DNA of 64,000 nucleotides, taken from contig JAFGIA010000415.1 in the NCBI GenBank assembly GCA_016929795.1, positions 5,649 to 69,648 of the forward strand, in the 5' to 3' direction. The position numbers were made by a program, and so were the translations under genes. This stretch comes from Anaerolineae bacterium (lineage in GTDB: Bacteria > Chloroflexota > Anaerolineae > JAAYZQ01). Position 1 is the stretch's first letter. Each line of letters begins with the position of its first letter. The notes under the pieces were generated by a model, which was given only the letters and a program-made list of their open reading frames with translations, did not search any database and had not been told where the DNA came from. Shown here piece after piece: positions 38,889 through 46,392 of this stretch.

Positions 38889-39572
38889 CTATGTTCTCCT
38901 TTCGTGCGCGCGCCCCCGTGGCACAGGGGTTCGCCAGAATCGATCGTTCCACAGCGTCGCACGAAACCACTTCCAGATGTTGGGGTCCGCTACATTCAAG
39001 TCGTGCGGGCGGTGGCAGTACCAGGCGAGTGAGCGCGCGACATACTCTTTCACGCTGGCTGCCGCTGCCTCGTCGACGGCGTGTCCCAGGGCAAAGAGAC
39101 GTCCAAGCCGTTCGCCTGCCTCGCGCCAATGCGGCTCGATCCCGCCGCCCTCTGACAGCCAGGCGCCAGCAGGATCGCCGGCACAGCCAAGGTAGTGGTC
39201 GACCAGGTGTCCCAAGACGTGCAATACCAAGTCGTCGCCGCGCGCCAGATCCTCGACAGAGATGAGTGCCACGTTGTGGCGATCGAACCCGGCGACAGAG
39301 ACGGGCCCCACGACGTAGCGCGAGCGGCCAGGGTGCACGATGACCCAGCCGCCGTCGTGGTTGAGCAGGAAGGACCACAATTGGACGGGCAGGCAAGCGA
39401 TCTCGCGGGCGAGTGCCTGCATGGGTGCCCACGCGTGGTCAAATACTCCTTGCACCCAGAGAGGGGCGTGGGCAAGGAGATTGGGGGCCAGCCTGGCCCG
39501 CTCGCGCAACCACTCTGATTTATGATTTATGATTTTTGATTTTTGATTGTCGTCCATAAGCTCGATGCACAT
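38889..39572 (-). CDS. Hypothetical protein with degenerate metallopeptidase-like motif
   Basis: A 227-residue protein with VLHVLGHLVDHYLGC, which resembles the HExxH helix of zinc peptidases of the lethal-factor-like (HELGHxxD) type but has Val in place of the catalytic Glu, then SEGGGIEPHWREAGERLG and NIWKWFRATLWNDRFW. Zinc binding is possible but hydrolysis by the usual mechanism is not. The N-terminal NQKSKIINHKS is encoded by intergenic-type heptamer repeats (39517-39549), so the true start is uncertain: ATGs at 39572 and 39557 both lack a strong ribosome site. It lies one base from the aminopeptidase gene. Confidence 0.6.
   Translation of the reverse strand: MCIELMDDNQKSKIINHKSEWLRERARLAPNLLAHAPLWVQGVFDHAWAPMQALAREIACLPVQLWSFLLNHDGGWVIVHPGRSRYVVGPVSVAGFDRHNVALISVEDLARGDDLVLHVLGHLVDHYLGCAGDPAGAWLSEGGGIEPHWREAGERLGRLFALGHAVDEAAAASVKEYVARSLAWYCHRPHDLNVADPNIWKWFRATLWNDRFWRTPVPRGRAHERRT
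39517..39549. repeat. GATTTAT/GATTTTT heptamer repeats
   Basis: GATTTAT twice, GATTTTT twice and GATTG in tandem. They fall in the N-terminal coding part of the hypothetical gene above, or just before its true start. Same 7-bp period as the blocks at 7700 and 43079. Confidence 0.75.
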
Positions 39573-39721
39573 CGAGACTCAGTAGATCCAGTGTTGATGT
39601 GCTCTTGCCGATCTTGATGCACGACAGAACTCGGCCGGAGAACCGGCCCTTGCCACCTGAATCTGCTGAGACTACACCCCATGGCCCTCGGGTGGTACTT
39701 CTATATAATACCAGAAGCCTA

Positions 39722-39749
39722 TTGACCCTGATGGATGGTATGCTATAAT
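39722..39749 (+). promoter_or_regulatory. Orphan sigma-70-like promoter
   Basis: TTGACC (39722-39727), a 16-nt spacer and TATAAT (39744-39749) on the plus strand, pointing into the 3' end of the DUF3048 gene on the opposite strand. No plus-strand coding region follows. A small hairpin GTTGTG-tgg-CACAAC lies at 39768-39782. It could drive an antisense or small RNA. Confidence 0.45.
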
Positions 39750-39855
39750 TGCGTTAGCTTACCTCCCGTTGTGTGGCACAACGTGTCAAATCGTGGCAGG
39801 TGAGCGAGAAATGGATCTTTAACAACTGCATGTGTACTGGTACACGCACGTGTGC

Positions 39856-41136
39856 TTACTCCTCTGCATCCCAGGTGGCTTCGAATGTCCAGCGGTGTCC
39901 CGGCAGGGGCACGAGCTGGATCCAGGTGTTGCCGGGCTTGAGTGGGATCGGGAGCTGGCCTTCGGGATCGCGAAAGACGAGCATATGATCGCGCTGCGGA
40001 CGGGCCCACAGACCTTCGTAGGCCAGCCCATCGCGAAATACGACGACAGGGCCGGTGCCCCAGAGCTGGATCTGGACGGAGGGGTGGTTGCGCCGGGGCT
40101 CGTCTTCATAGATGTCGGTGTCGACGTGGTTGGCATAGACGACGACGACGTTGGTGACCTGGATCTGCTTGCCCGACGCCGCGTCGACGTGGGGCGAGCC
40201 ACCATCCCAGCGCAGGTAGGTGCCGAGGTCGGGGTCGTAGCGATAGTCGACGATCATGTCGCGCGATGGATAGGGGATGTTGATATGGGTGGCTGGCTGG
40301 CCTCCCTCGGGCGGGTCAGCGGAGAAGTGGAGCTCTGAAAGGTCCTGGCGCTCGTTGATGCCCAGCTCATCCGCAATCTCCCAGATTTTGGCCGGGTCGG
40401 CAAAGAGGGTATGCTCGATAGGAATGCCCTGGGCTCTGAGCTCCTGGTCGCGATAAAAGCCTTCAGGGTGGAGGCCCCAACCGTAACAGAACTGGCGATC
40501 GTAAAAGTCGGCGTTCAAGAACTTGGGATACAGCCCCGCACTGGTGCCGGAAAAGGCCATGAGACTGTCATACATGGCCGGGATCTCCAGGTCGATAAAG
40601 CGGGCGCTGCGCGTGGAGCCGATCTTGGTCACTTGCTGGCAGAGGTAGATGCCGGTAAAGCGCGTGATGGCGGCTTCGGACAGGTGTTCGTAGACAATGT
40701 CGGCCTCAGGCAAGCCGTACTGAGGGCGCGAGATGCCTGCGTTTTGGATCTTGATGGCGAGCGGCCGGCGCTCGAGGAGGGCCAGGTTCTCGACGGGGAG
40801 CCCGGTCAGTGGGCACTCGTCCGCCCCGGGGGTGCTCCACGGGATGGCAGCGGGCTCGAGTGTGGGAGTTGGTGTTTCGGTGGGCGTCTCGGTGGGTGGC
40901 GCGGGCGTCGGTGTGGGTGTGTCGGTGGGCACCTCGGTAGGGGTGGCGGTGGGTGCTGGTGTGTAGGTGGCGGTGGGGAGCGCCGGCAGGGCAACGCTGG
41001 ACGTGCGTGCCGATTGTGTGGGGGCAGGTGGCGGCTGTGTAGGGTCTGAAGAGAGGCAGGCAGTGAGTGTGATGACCAGGGCAAAGAGTATCACGACGAT
41101 ACGCGTCGCACGCCAGCGTCTGCTGTGACTTGGCAT
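39856..41136 (-). CDS. DUF3048-domain lipoprotein
   Basis: A 426-residue lipoprotein: a signal helix ends at lipobox TLTAC (Cys27), followed by about 70 residues of Thr/Pro repeats (a cell-surface spacer) and the DUF3048 domain: CPLTGLPVENLALLERRPLA, KIQNAGISRPQYGLPEADIV, TRFTGIYLCQ, GSTRSARFIDLEI. The C-terminal lobe has DYRYDPDLGTYLRWDGG, VVVVYANHVDTDIY and GHRWTFEATWDAEE. The family (YerB-like) is extracellular and of unsettled function. The ATG at 41136 has GGAGGTTGGAT before it. Transcription starts from TTGTGA-N18-TATAAT at 41276-41305. Confidence 0.88.
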   Translation of the reverse strand: MPSHSRRWRATRIVVILFALVITLTACLSSDPTQPPPAPTQSARTSSVALPALPTATYTPAPTATPTEVPTDTPTPTPAPPTETPTETPTPTLEPAAIPWSTPGADECPLTGLPVENLALLERRPLAIKIQNAGISRPQYGLPEADIVYEHLSEAAITRFTGIYLCQQVTKIGSTRSARFIDLEIPAMYDSLMAFSGTSAGLYPKFLNADFYDRQFCYGWGLHPEGFYRDQELRAQGIPIEHTLFADPAKIWEIADELGINERQDLSELHFSADPPEGGQPATHINIPYPSRDMIVDYRYDPDLGTYLRWDGGSPHVDAASGKQIQVTNVVVVYANHVDTDIYEDEPRRNHPSVQIQLWGTGPVVVFRDGLAYEGLWARPQRDHMLVFRDPEGQLPIPLKPGNTWIQLVPLPGHRWTFEATWDAEE

Positions 41137-41180
41137 ATCCAACCTCCGTTGGAAAGTCTCGTATCATTTCAATCATCTGG

Positions 41181-41217
41181 GGGATGTAGGGTGGATTGAC
41201 CATCCGCCCTACATCCC
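41181..41217. repeat. GGGATGTAGGG palindrome
   Basis: Arms 41181-41196 and 41202-41217 pair over 16 bp with one G-T wobble around a 5-nt loop. It would lie in the 5' leader of the DUF3048 transcript. The sequence class differs from the CTGGCAGG palindromes. Confidence 0.75.
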
Positions 41218-41275
41218 ACCCCGACTTTGTGAGATGGTACAAAATCTCTATAGAATAACAGATGTCGTGCGGCGT

Positions 41276-41305
41276 ATTATATCATAGGAGACGACGTTTT
41301 CACAA
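41276..41305 (-). promoter_or_regulatory. Promoter of the DUF3048 lipoprotein
   Basis: On the minus strand, TTGTGA (41300-41305), an 18-nt spacer and TATAAT (41276-41281). Confidence 0.65.
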
Positions 41306-41468
41306 GTCAGGTTGCAGAGGACGCCGGGCCGGGCCTGACGGGTTTGCGTTTGCCGAAAGGCGCGTGGTCTGTTTGTGTGACGTGCCTGGCGCCAGTGTGG
41401 GCGGGTGGCTCGACACGAAATTCGGCAGGTGTTGCGGGGCGAAAAAGTGATAAGTACCAACGGGCCAG

Positions 41469-41497
41469 TTGACTAATACGTAGAGACAGGGTATAAT
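41469..41497 (+). promoter_or_regulatory. Promoter of the signalling island
   Basis: TTGACT (41469-41474), a 17-nt spacer and TATAAT (41492-41497), 74 bp before the DUF4388 gene. No comparable promoter was noted in the gaps within the island, so much of it may depend on this one. Confidence 0.8.
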
Positions 41498-41571
41498 GTG
41501 CCGGAACCGTTTCTGAGAGTCTGCCGGATGCGGCGTGTCTAGGATGACAATCCATCAAAGGATAGATAGGG

Positions 41572-42402
41572 ATGGCGCTGAAAGGAAACCTGCGGGACTT
41601 TAGCACGACCCAGCTCTTGAACCTCATCCACCTTGCACGGAAAACGGGTGCCCTGACGATCCAGGTGCCGTCGGGCGTGACCACACTCTTCTTTCGGGAA
41701 GGGAAGTTGGTACACGCGAGTACGGACGGGCGCGATGGGCACCTGGCAACCGTCCTGGCGCGAGCCGGTAAATTGACAGAGGAACAGGCGCGGATTATCC
41801 GATCGAGATCGGGTAACAAGAGCGACAAGGAATTGGGCATGTTGCTCATCAGCGCCAAGCACGTGAGCCAGGACGACATTGTGCAGAGTGTGCGCAGTGA
41901 CGTTTTGGAGACAGTCTATGGGCTGTTTACCTGGTCTGATGGCATGTTCCACTTTGAGCCCAACCAACTGCCAGCCGATGATGCGATTACGGTCCCGATC
42001 GACCTTGAGAACATTATCCTCGAGGGTAGCCGGCGGGTCAAGGAGTGGGAGCGACTCCAGGATGAACTGCCGGACCTGAACATGGCCCTAAAGTTCACCG
42101 ATCGCCCCCAAGCGCAGCTCAGGAACATTAACCTCAGCGTAGATGAGTGGCGCGTGATTTCGTACATCAATCCTCGCAACTCGATCAAGCAGATCGGCCA
42201 GAGAATCGGCATGGATGATTTCCAGATTCGCAAGATCATCTATGGCCTGCTGCAGGCAGGGCTGGTAGAGATGCTGACGCCGGAGGGTGCGGCAGCGCCC
42301 AAGCGAGAACAAGCCACCAAAATGGAGACGGTGATCGCTCGCCCGCCTGCCGTGAAGCGCTCTGTCATTCATAAGCTGATCGATCGGATCAAGCGCCTTT
42401 AG
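41572..42402 (+). CDS. DUF4388 (PATAN) domain protein
   Basis: A 276-residue protein with an N-terminal DUF4388 domain (residues about 4-100: LKGNLRDFSTTQLLNLIHLA, RKTGALTI, LFFREGKLVHAST), a second helical region VSQDDIVQSVRSDVLETVYG, FTWSDGMFHFEP, and a C-terminal winged-helix-like part (WRVISYINPRNSIKQIGQRI). DUF4388 proteins act as adaptors in bacterial gliding, polarity and two-component systems, usually beside small GTPases and Roadblock proteins, exactly as here. It is the first gene of the plus-strand signalling island. Confidence 0.88.
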   Translation: MALKGNLRDFSTTQLLNLIHLARKTGALTIQVPSGVTTLFFREGKLVHASTDGRDGHLATVLARAGKLTEEQARIIRSRSGNKSDKELGMLLISAKHVSQDDIVQSVRSDVLETVYGLFTWSDGMFHFEPNQLPADDAITVPIDLENIILEGSRRVKEWERLQDELPDLNMALKFTDRPQAQLRNINLSVDEWRVISYINPRNSIKQIGQRIGMDDFQIRKIIYGLLQAGLVEMLTPEGAAAPKREQATKMETVIARPPAVKRSVIHKLIDRIKRL

Positions 42403-42480
42403 TGTCCATGCCAGGGGAACTGGCGCCGAACGTTTACGCCTGAACCCCGGCTTACTTGACAGAACAGGGTAGATGCAACG

Positions 42481-43011
42481 ATGCAAACAGTCAAAATGGT
42501 CGTCACCGGCCCATTCAACGCGGGGAAAACCGAGTTTATTCGCGCAGTCAGTGAAATCGACGTCGTGAGCACAGAGCGCAAGATCAGCGATGCGACTTCG
42601 CGCGTGAAAAAAGAGACGACGGTGGCCATGGATTTCGGACGGATCACCGTCGACGAGGACTTGGTGCTCTACCTGTTTGGAACGCCGGGGCAGAAGCGCT
42701 TTGACTTTATGTGGGAGATCCTGTCCGAGGGTATGCTGGGGTTTGTCGTGTTGGTGGATAGCGTGCGTCCCGAGACGTTTCGGGAGGCGCGGCGTATTCT
42801 CGACATCTTTCGGGGTTATGCGACCACTCCCTACGTTGTGGCTGCCAACAAGCAAGATATGGAAGACGCGTGGTCTCCTGAAGACCTGCGCATCGCGCTA
42901 AAGGTAGCTCCAGGGATCAAGTTGCTGCCGTGTGTGGCAACGGAGAAGGAAAGTGTGAAAACGGTTCTGCTCGAGCTGCTGTATGGGATTCTGGAGAGCA
43001 CGCCCGAGTAA
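42481..43011 (+). CDS. Ras-like small GTPase (COG2229/MglA-like)
   Basis: A 176-residue P-loop GTPase. G1 is GPFNAGKTEF, the switch II region reads LFGTPGQKRFDFMWE in place of Ras DTAGQE, and G4 is ANKQDM. This is the class found with Roadblock and DUF4388 genes in conservons and in MglA/MglB-type switches. It probably cycles between GDP and GTP under control of the Roadblock protein encoded next (43124-43495) and signals to the kinases or effectors downstream. Confidence 0.92.
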   Translation: MQTVKMVVTGPFNAGKTEFIRAVSEIDVVSTERKISDATSRVKKETTVAMDFGRITVDEDLVLYLFGTPGQKRFDFMWEILSEGMLGFVVLVDSVRPETFREARRILDIFRGYATTPYVVAANKQDMEDAWSPEDLRIALKVAPGIKLLPCVATEKESVKTVLLELLYGILESTPE

Positions 43012-43014
43012 TCT

Positions 43015-43113
43015 GATTTGCGATTTTAGATTTACGATTGCCGGCGCTACGCCAATCGTGTCCCTGGGTAGAAGGTGTCGTAAATCGTAAATCGTAAATC
43101 GTAAATCGTAAAT
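43015..43113. repeat. Heptamer repeat block with five CGTAAAT copies
   Basis: GATTTGCGATTTTAGATTTACGATTG on one side and CGTAAAT five times in tandem (43079-43113) on the other. The two sides are complementary, so the GTPase-Roadblock gap could form a long hairpin. The last copy creates a false ATG at 43112 just before the ribosome site of the Roadblock gene. Confidence 0.8.
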
Positions 43114-43123
43114 GGAGGATGCG

Positions 43124-43495
43124 ATGACTCGATCGCGCACGGAACAGATGGTATCTCGTCTCAAGGACCTGCAGGTTAGCACGCCGGATATCGAAGCTTC
43201 GGCTGTGGTGAGCGTCGACGGCCTGATCATCGCGTCGGCACTGCCAACCGATGTGGAGGAGGACCGGGTGTCGGCGATGAGCGCCGCGATGCTCAGCCTG
43301 GGTGACCGGATTGCAGGCGAGTTGGGACGCGGTGTCCTCGATCAGGTGTATATTCGAGGGGCAAATGGCTATGTCATCCTGAGTGCTGTTGGAGAGGAGG
43401 CGGTGCTCACAGTGCTGGCTCGCCAGGATGCCAAGTTGGGATTGGTGTTTCTTGACATGCGCAGGGCAGCAGAGGATCTCAGCCGTTTGATCTAG
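43124..43495 (+). CDS. Roadblock/LC7 domain protein (MglB-like)
   Basis: A 123-residue Roadblock fold: QMVSRLKDLQVSTPDIEASA, VVSVDGLIIASALP, AMLSLGDRIAGELGRG, VYIRGANGYVILSAVG, and KLGLVFLDMRRAAEDLSRL. Such proteins dimerise and act as GTPase-activating partners of Ras-like switches, as MglB does for MglA. The start at 43124 has GGAGG 5 nt before it; an earlier ATG at 43112 is made by the repeat. Confidence 0.9.
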   Translation: MTRSRTEQMVSRLKDLQVSTPDIEASAVVSVDGLIIASALPTDVEEDRVSAMSAAMLSLGDRIAGELGRGVLDQVYIRGANGYVILSAVGEEAVLTVLARQDAKLGLVFLDMRRAAEDLSRLI

Positions 43496-43553
43496 CCACT
43501 GCACGACCCATGGGATGCAACGTGGTGCATTGGGGGTGCCTAGGGGAGAGAGC

Positions 43554-44360
43554 TTGAGTTCAATCGTTACAGGTCAGGGCGTCGTACACTATGAAGTATA
43601 TGGTCGGGGTAAGCCGGTGATCTTGCTGCATGGCTGGCTTGGCTCTTGGGGTTGCTGGCTAGGCACAATGGAGGCGCTGTCGTCGAATTATCGGGCCTAC
43701 GCCCTCGACTTTTGGGGGTTTGGCGAATCGGACAAACGCCGGGAGAGCTACAATATCAGCGATTTTGTGTCGCTCGTGTCGCAGTTCATGGAGCGGATGG
43801 GGATCGATCACGCCCCGGTCATCGGTCACTCGATGGGGGGGACGGTGGCGCTCAACCTGGCACTCGACCGTCCCCAGCAGGTGGAAAGGGCGGCCGTCGT
43901 CGGATCTCCTGTTGATGGGCGGTCGCTGAACGTGTTCTTGAAGCTGGCCGGTTACCCCTGGATCGCATTTCTGGTGTGGAACTCGCCATCGGCACTGCGG
44001 CTGGGGCTCAAAGTCTTTGCACCATGGGTCGCGGCAAGTTCGAGCGAGTGGTACGATCTTCTGATGCGTGATCTGTCCAAGATGACGCTCGAATCTTTCC
44101 TATGGAGCATTCACTCGCTGCATCACACCGACTTGAGACCAAGGCTGGGCATGCTGCGTATGCCCGTGTTGGGGGTATATGGTCGAGGGGACAAGATCGT
44201 CGATCCACGCCAGTCGGAACTTTTCCAGCGGATCGCGAACTCGCGAGTTGAGATGCTGAGTGGATCGAGGCACTTTCCGATGCTCGATGAGCCGGAAGCT
44301 TTTCACAAGATCCTCATGAGCTTCTTATCGAGTGGAGCGACGACACGCCGCGAAGTGTAG
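43554..44360 (+). CDS. Alpha/beta hydrolase (active-site Ser present)
   Basis: A 268-residue alpha/beta-hydrolase. Oxyanion-hole region VILLHGWLGSWGCW, nucleophile elbow VIGHSMGGTVAL (Ser93), acid in GRGDKIVDP and catalytic His in GSRHFPMLDEPE complete the triad. The TTG at 43554 is chosen since GGGGAGAG precedes it and the reading then aligns with the paralogue at 63056; an upstream ATG at 43515 has no ribosome site. It could be an esterase or lipase acting on a small lipid-like ester; the substrate is unknown. Confidence 0.85.
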   Translation: MSSIVTGQGVVHYEVYGRGKPVILLHGWLGSWGCWLGTMEALSSNYRAYALDFWGFGESDKRRESYNISDFVSLVSQFMERMGIDHAPVIGHSMGGTVALNLALDRPQQVERAAVVGSPVDGRSLNVFLKLAGYPWIAFLVWNSPSALRLGLKVFAPWVAASSSEWYDLLMRDLSKMTLESFLWSIHSLHHTDLRPRLGMLRMPVLGVYGRGDKIVDPRQSELFQRIANSRVEMLSGSRHFPMLDEPEAFHKILMSFLSSGATTRREV

Positions 44361-44477
44361 GCGGGAGGTGGCGTGCCGTCAAAGAATCGCTGTTGAGCGT
44401 GTGACCTGGTGATGGATCATGGGATGCCATGCTGCATGTGCTAGGTTCGGCAGCAGGTTCAATGAGAGGTAGAGGGA

Positions 44478-45128
44478 ATGGCCACCGACGAACACACCAA
44501 CGAAGGTGATCAGAAAAGATACTACTGGCCCAACAAGATGGGGCGGATGATGCTGCTGGCCCTGGAAGACGTGATGGGCAAAAACGGCGTCAATGCTGTC
44601 CTCAACCTGGCCAAACTGCGCCACCTGATCAACAACTATCCCCCGAACAACCTCGATCTTGGCTGGAGCTTTGAGGAGATGGCGGCTCTGAATCAGGCGC
44701 TCGATGACATGTATGGCCCGCGGGGTGGTAAGGGGCTGGCGATGCGTGCCGGGCGTGCGGGCCTCTACTATGCCCTGAAGGATTTCGCCGCGGTGCTCGG
44801 TATTGCCGACCTGGCTTTCCGCCTCCTCCCCCTTGGGATGAAGATCAAAGTGGGTCTGAACGCGATGGCCGAGACGTTTAACAAGACGAGCGACCAGGTT
44901 GTGCGGGTGGAAGAGGAGGTGGATCACTTCTTGTACCACATTGACCGCTGTCCCGTGTGTTGGGGGCGTACCTCCGATGTGCCGATCTGCCATGCGGGCT
45001 TGGGATTGCTCCAGGAAGGCCTGCATTGGGTCACGGGGGGCAAGAACATTCGGGTGGAGGAGGTGCTCTGCATTGCCAAGGGGGACCCATCTTGTACGTA
45101 TGTGATTGACAAACGGCCGTTAGACTAG
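44478..45128 (+). CDS. V4R-domain protein
   Basis: A 216-residue protein with a helical N-terminal part (KMGRMMLLALEDVMGKNGVN) and a C-terminal V4R (4-vinyl reductase-like) domain, including the Cys-rich RCPVCWGRTSDVPICH and later VLCIAKGDPSCTYVID. V4R domains bind small hydrophobic ligands such as hydrocarbons or chlorophyll precursors and often act as sensors; the Cys set may bind a metal. Position between a hydrolase and an acyl-ACP-reductase-like gene suggests a lipophilic ligand. AGAGGTAGAGGGA lies before the ATG. Confidence 0.82.
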   Translation: MATDEHTNEGDQKRYYWPNKMGRMMLLALEDVMGKNGVNAVLNLAKLRHLINNYPPNNLDLGWSFEEMAALNQALDDMYGPRGGKGLAMRAGRAGLYYALKDFAAVLGIADLAFRLLPLGMKIKVGLNAMAETFNKTSDQVVRVEEEVDHFLYHIDRCPVCWGRTSDVPICHAGLGLLQEGLHWVTGGKNIRVEEVLCIAKGDPSCTYVIDKRPLD

Positions 45129-45141
45129 TCAGGCGCTGCTA

Positions 45142-46389
45142 ATGAGAAAGGTCATCATTCGAGACAAGCGCAAGATTGCGCCGTTTAACGAGCCCGCTCG
45201 CGAGCTGCGGGTGCTGAACAAGCCGTTGTGGTTGCATCAACGAGATATTCTGGAGCCGTATTGCCAGTCAGAGATCGAGGTCGACTTTTTTGAGCAGATC
45301 CCCAACGGTGACTATGAGGAGATGCTCGTCTACCGCGATAATCTTTTCTTCGATAAGGATTTCGTCAACACCTTTCTCTCCAAGGCCCGCTCGTTGGGCA
45401 AGGCATGCCGGGTCGCTTTTTCTTTGGACGACCAGGTGATCAGCAGGCACGCCCTGCCGCTGCAGAATGGGATCCGGCGTGAAGGCAACGTATACGTCGC
45501 CAATATGTGGTATTATCCACGTGGCATCGAAGACATCACACGGCCGCTGGTGGTCGAGACGGGGGCGTACGAGTTTGGCTCGTACAGGGTGCCGACACAC
45601 ATGTCAAGCGAAAAGGGCGATCTGGTGTTCCAGATCCCACTTTGCGCCTTTCTATCGATTGAGAACTGGGTGCACATCTTTGTCGCCAACTGCCTCTTTG
45701 GCGTGCTTGCGGAAGGGGCACGCATGGAACGCAGTTTGACCAGTGTGCGCAGGCAGTTGCAGATTTTCTGGCGCTCGCTGTTGGAGCGCAAGCAGATTTT
45801 GTCCAATTCGGAGATGGTGCAGGTCGGCCGCAACTGCCAGATCGATCCGACCGCGGTGATCCAGGGCCCGACGGTGATCGGCGACAATGTCTACATCGGG
45901 GCGGGTGTCGTGATTTCGAATTGCATCATTGGCAACCACGTCAGCATTCTGCAAGGTAACCAGCTTCTCATCAGCGTGGTAGGTGATCGCTGCTACCTGC
46001 CTTTTCGTTCGTCCTTGTTCATGACAACGCTGATGGAAGATACCATGGTGGCGCAGAATGCATGCCTGCAGTTCTGCGTCGTGGGACGTGATTCATTTAT
46101 TGGTGCCGGCACGACGTTTACCGATTTCAACCTGATTCCCAAGTTGCTGCGGACATCTCATCGTGGTCAGCTCGAGGATGTAGGCATGACGGTCCTGGGA
46201 GGGTGCGTGGGTCACCATTGCCGCATCGGTGCGGATCTGACCATCTATCCGGCGCGCACGATCGAATCCGATGTCGTGCTGGCGCGTAGGGACGACCGGT
46301 CGGTGATCTCGCGCAATATCTCCTATGAGGAGAGCGACCACCTTGACTGGCCTGATTCCGAGTTTCATCCGAGACTCTATCCGAGATGA
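45142..46389 (+). CDS. Left-handed beta-helix acyl/nucleotidyltransferase-like protein
   Basis: A 415-residue protein. The C-terminal half has hexapeptide-type repeats (IDPTAVIQGPTVIGDNVYIG, GAGVVISNCIIGNHVSILQG, GGCVGHHCRIGADLTIYPAR) that form a left-handed beta-helix as in acyltransferases and GlmU. The N-terminal part (KVIIRDKRKIAPFNEPAREL) may be a nucleotidyltransferase-like or unknown domain. It is 13 bp after the V4R gene and is followed within 4 bp by the acyl-ACP-reductase-like gene. It might transfer an acyl group, but no acceptor can be named. Confidence 0.72.
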   Translation: MRKVIIRDKRKIAPFNEPARELRVLNKPLWLHQRDILEPYCQSEIEVDFFEQIPNGDYEEMLVYRDNLFFDKDFVNTFLSKARSLGKACRVAFSLDDQVISRHALPLQNGIRREGNVYVANMWYYPRGIEDITRPLVVETGAYEFGSYRVPTHMSSEKGDLVFQIPLCAFLSIENWVHIFVANCLFGVLAEGARMERSLTSVRRQLQIFWRSLLERKQILSNSEMVQVGRNCQIDPTAVIQGPTVIGDNVYIGAGVVISNCIIGNHVSILQGNQLLISVVGDRCYLPFRSSLFMTTLMEDTMVAQNACLQFCVVGRDSFIGAGTTFTDFNLIPKLLRTSHRGQLEDVGMTVLGGCVGHHCRIGADLTIYPARTIESDVVLARRDDRSVISRNISYEESDHLDWPDSEFHPRLYPR

Positions 46390-46392
46390 TGG

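Larger units (their letters stand above)
41137..41571. other. Divergent intergenic region
   Basis: A 435-bp gap with no gene. It holds the leftward promoter of the DUF3048 lipoprotein, a 16-bp palindrome in that gene's leader, and the rightward promoter of the signalling island. Nothing else is recognisable in 41306-41468. Confidence 0.7.

Noticed and set aside
43079..43113. Possible CRISPR-like array
   Set aside because: The unit is only 7 bp and has no spacers; it is a simple tandem repeat.
43515..43553. ATG start for the first alpha/beta hydrolase
   Set aside because: No ribosome site; the TTG at 43554 has GGGGAGAG and aligns with the start of the paralogue.
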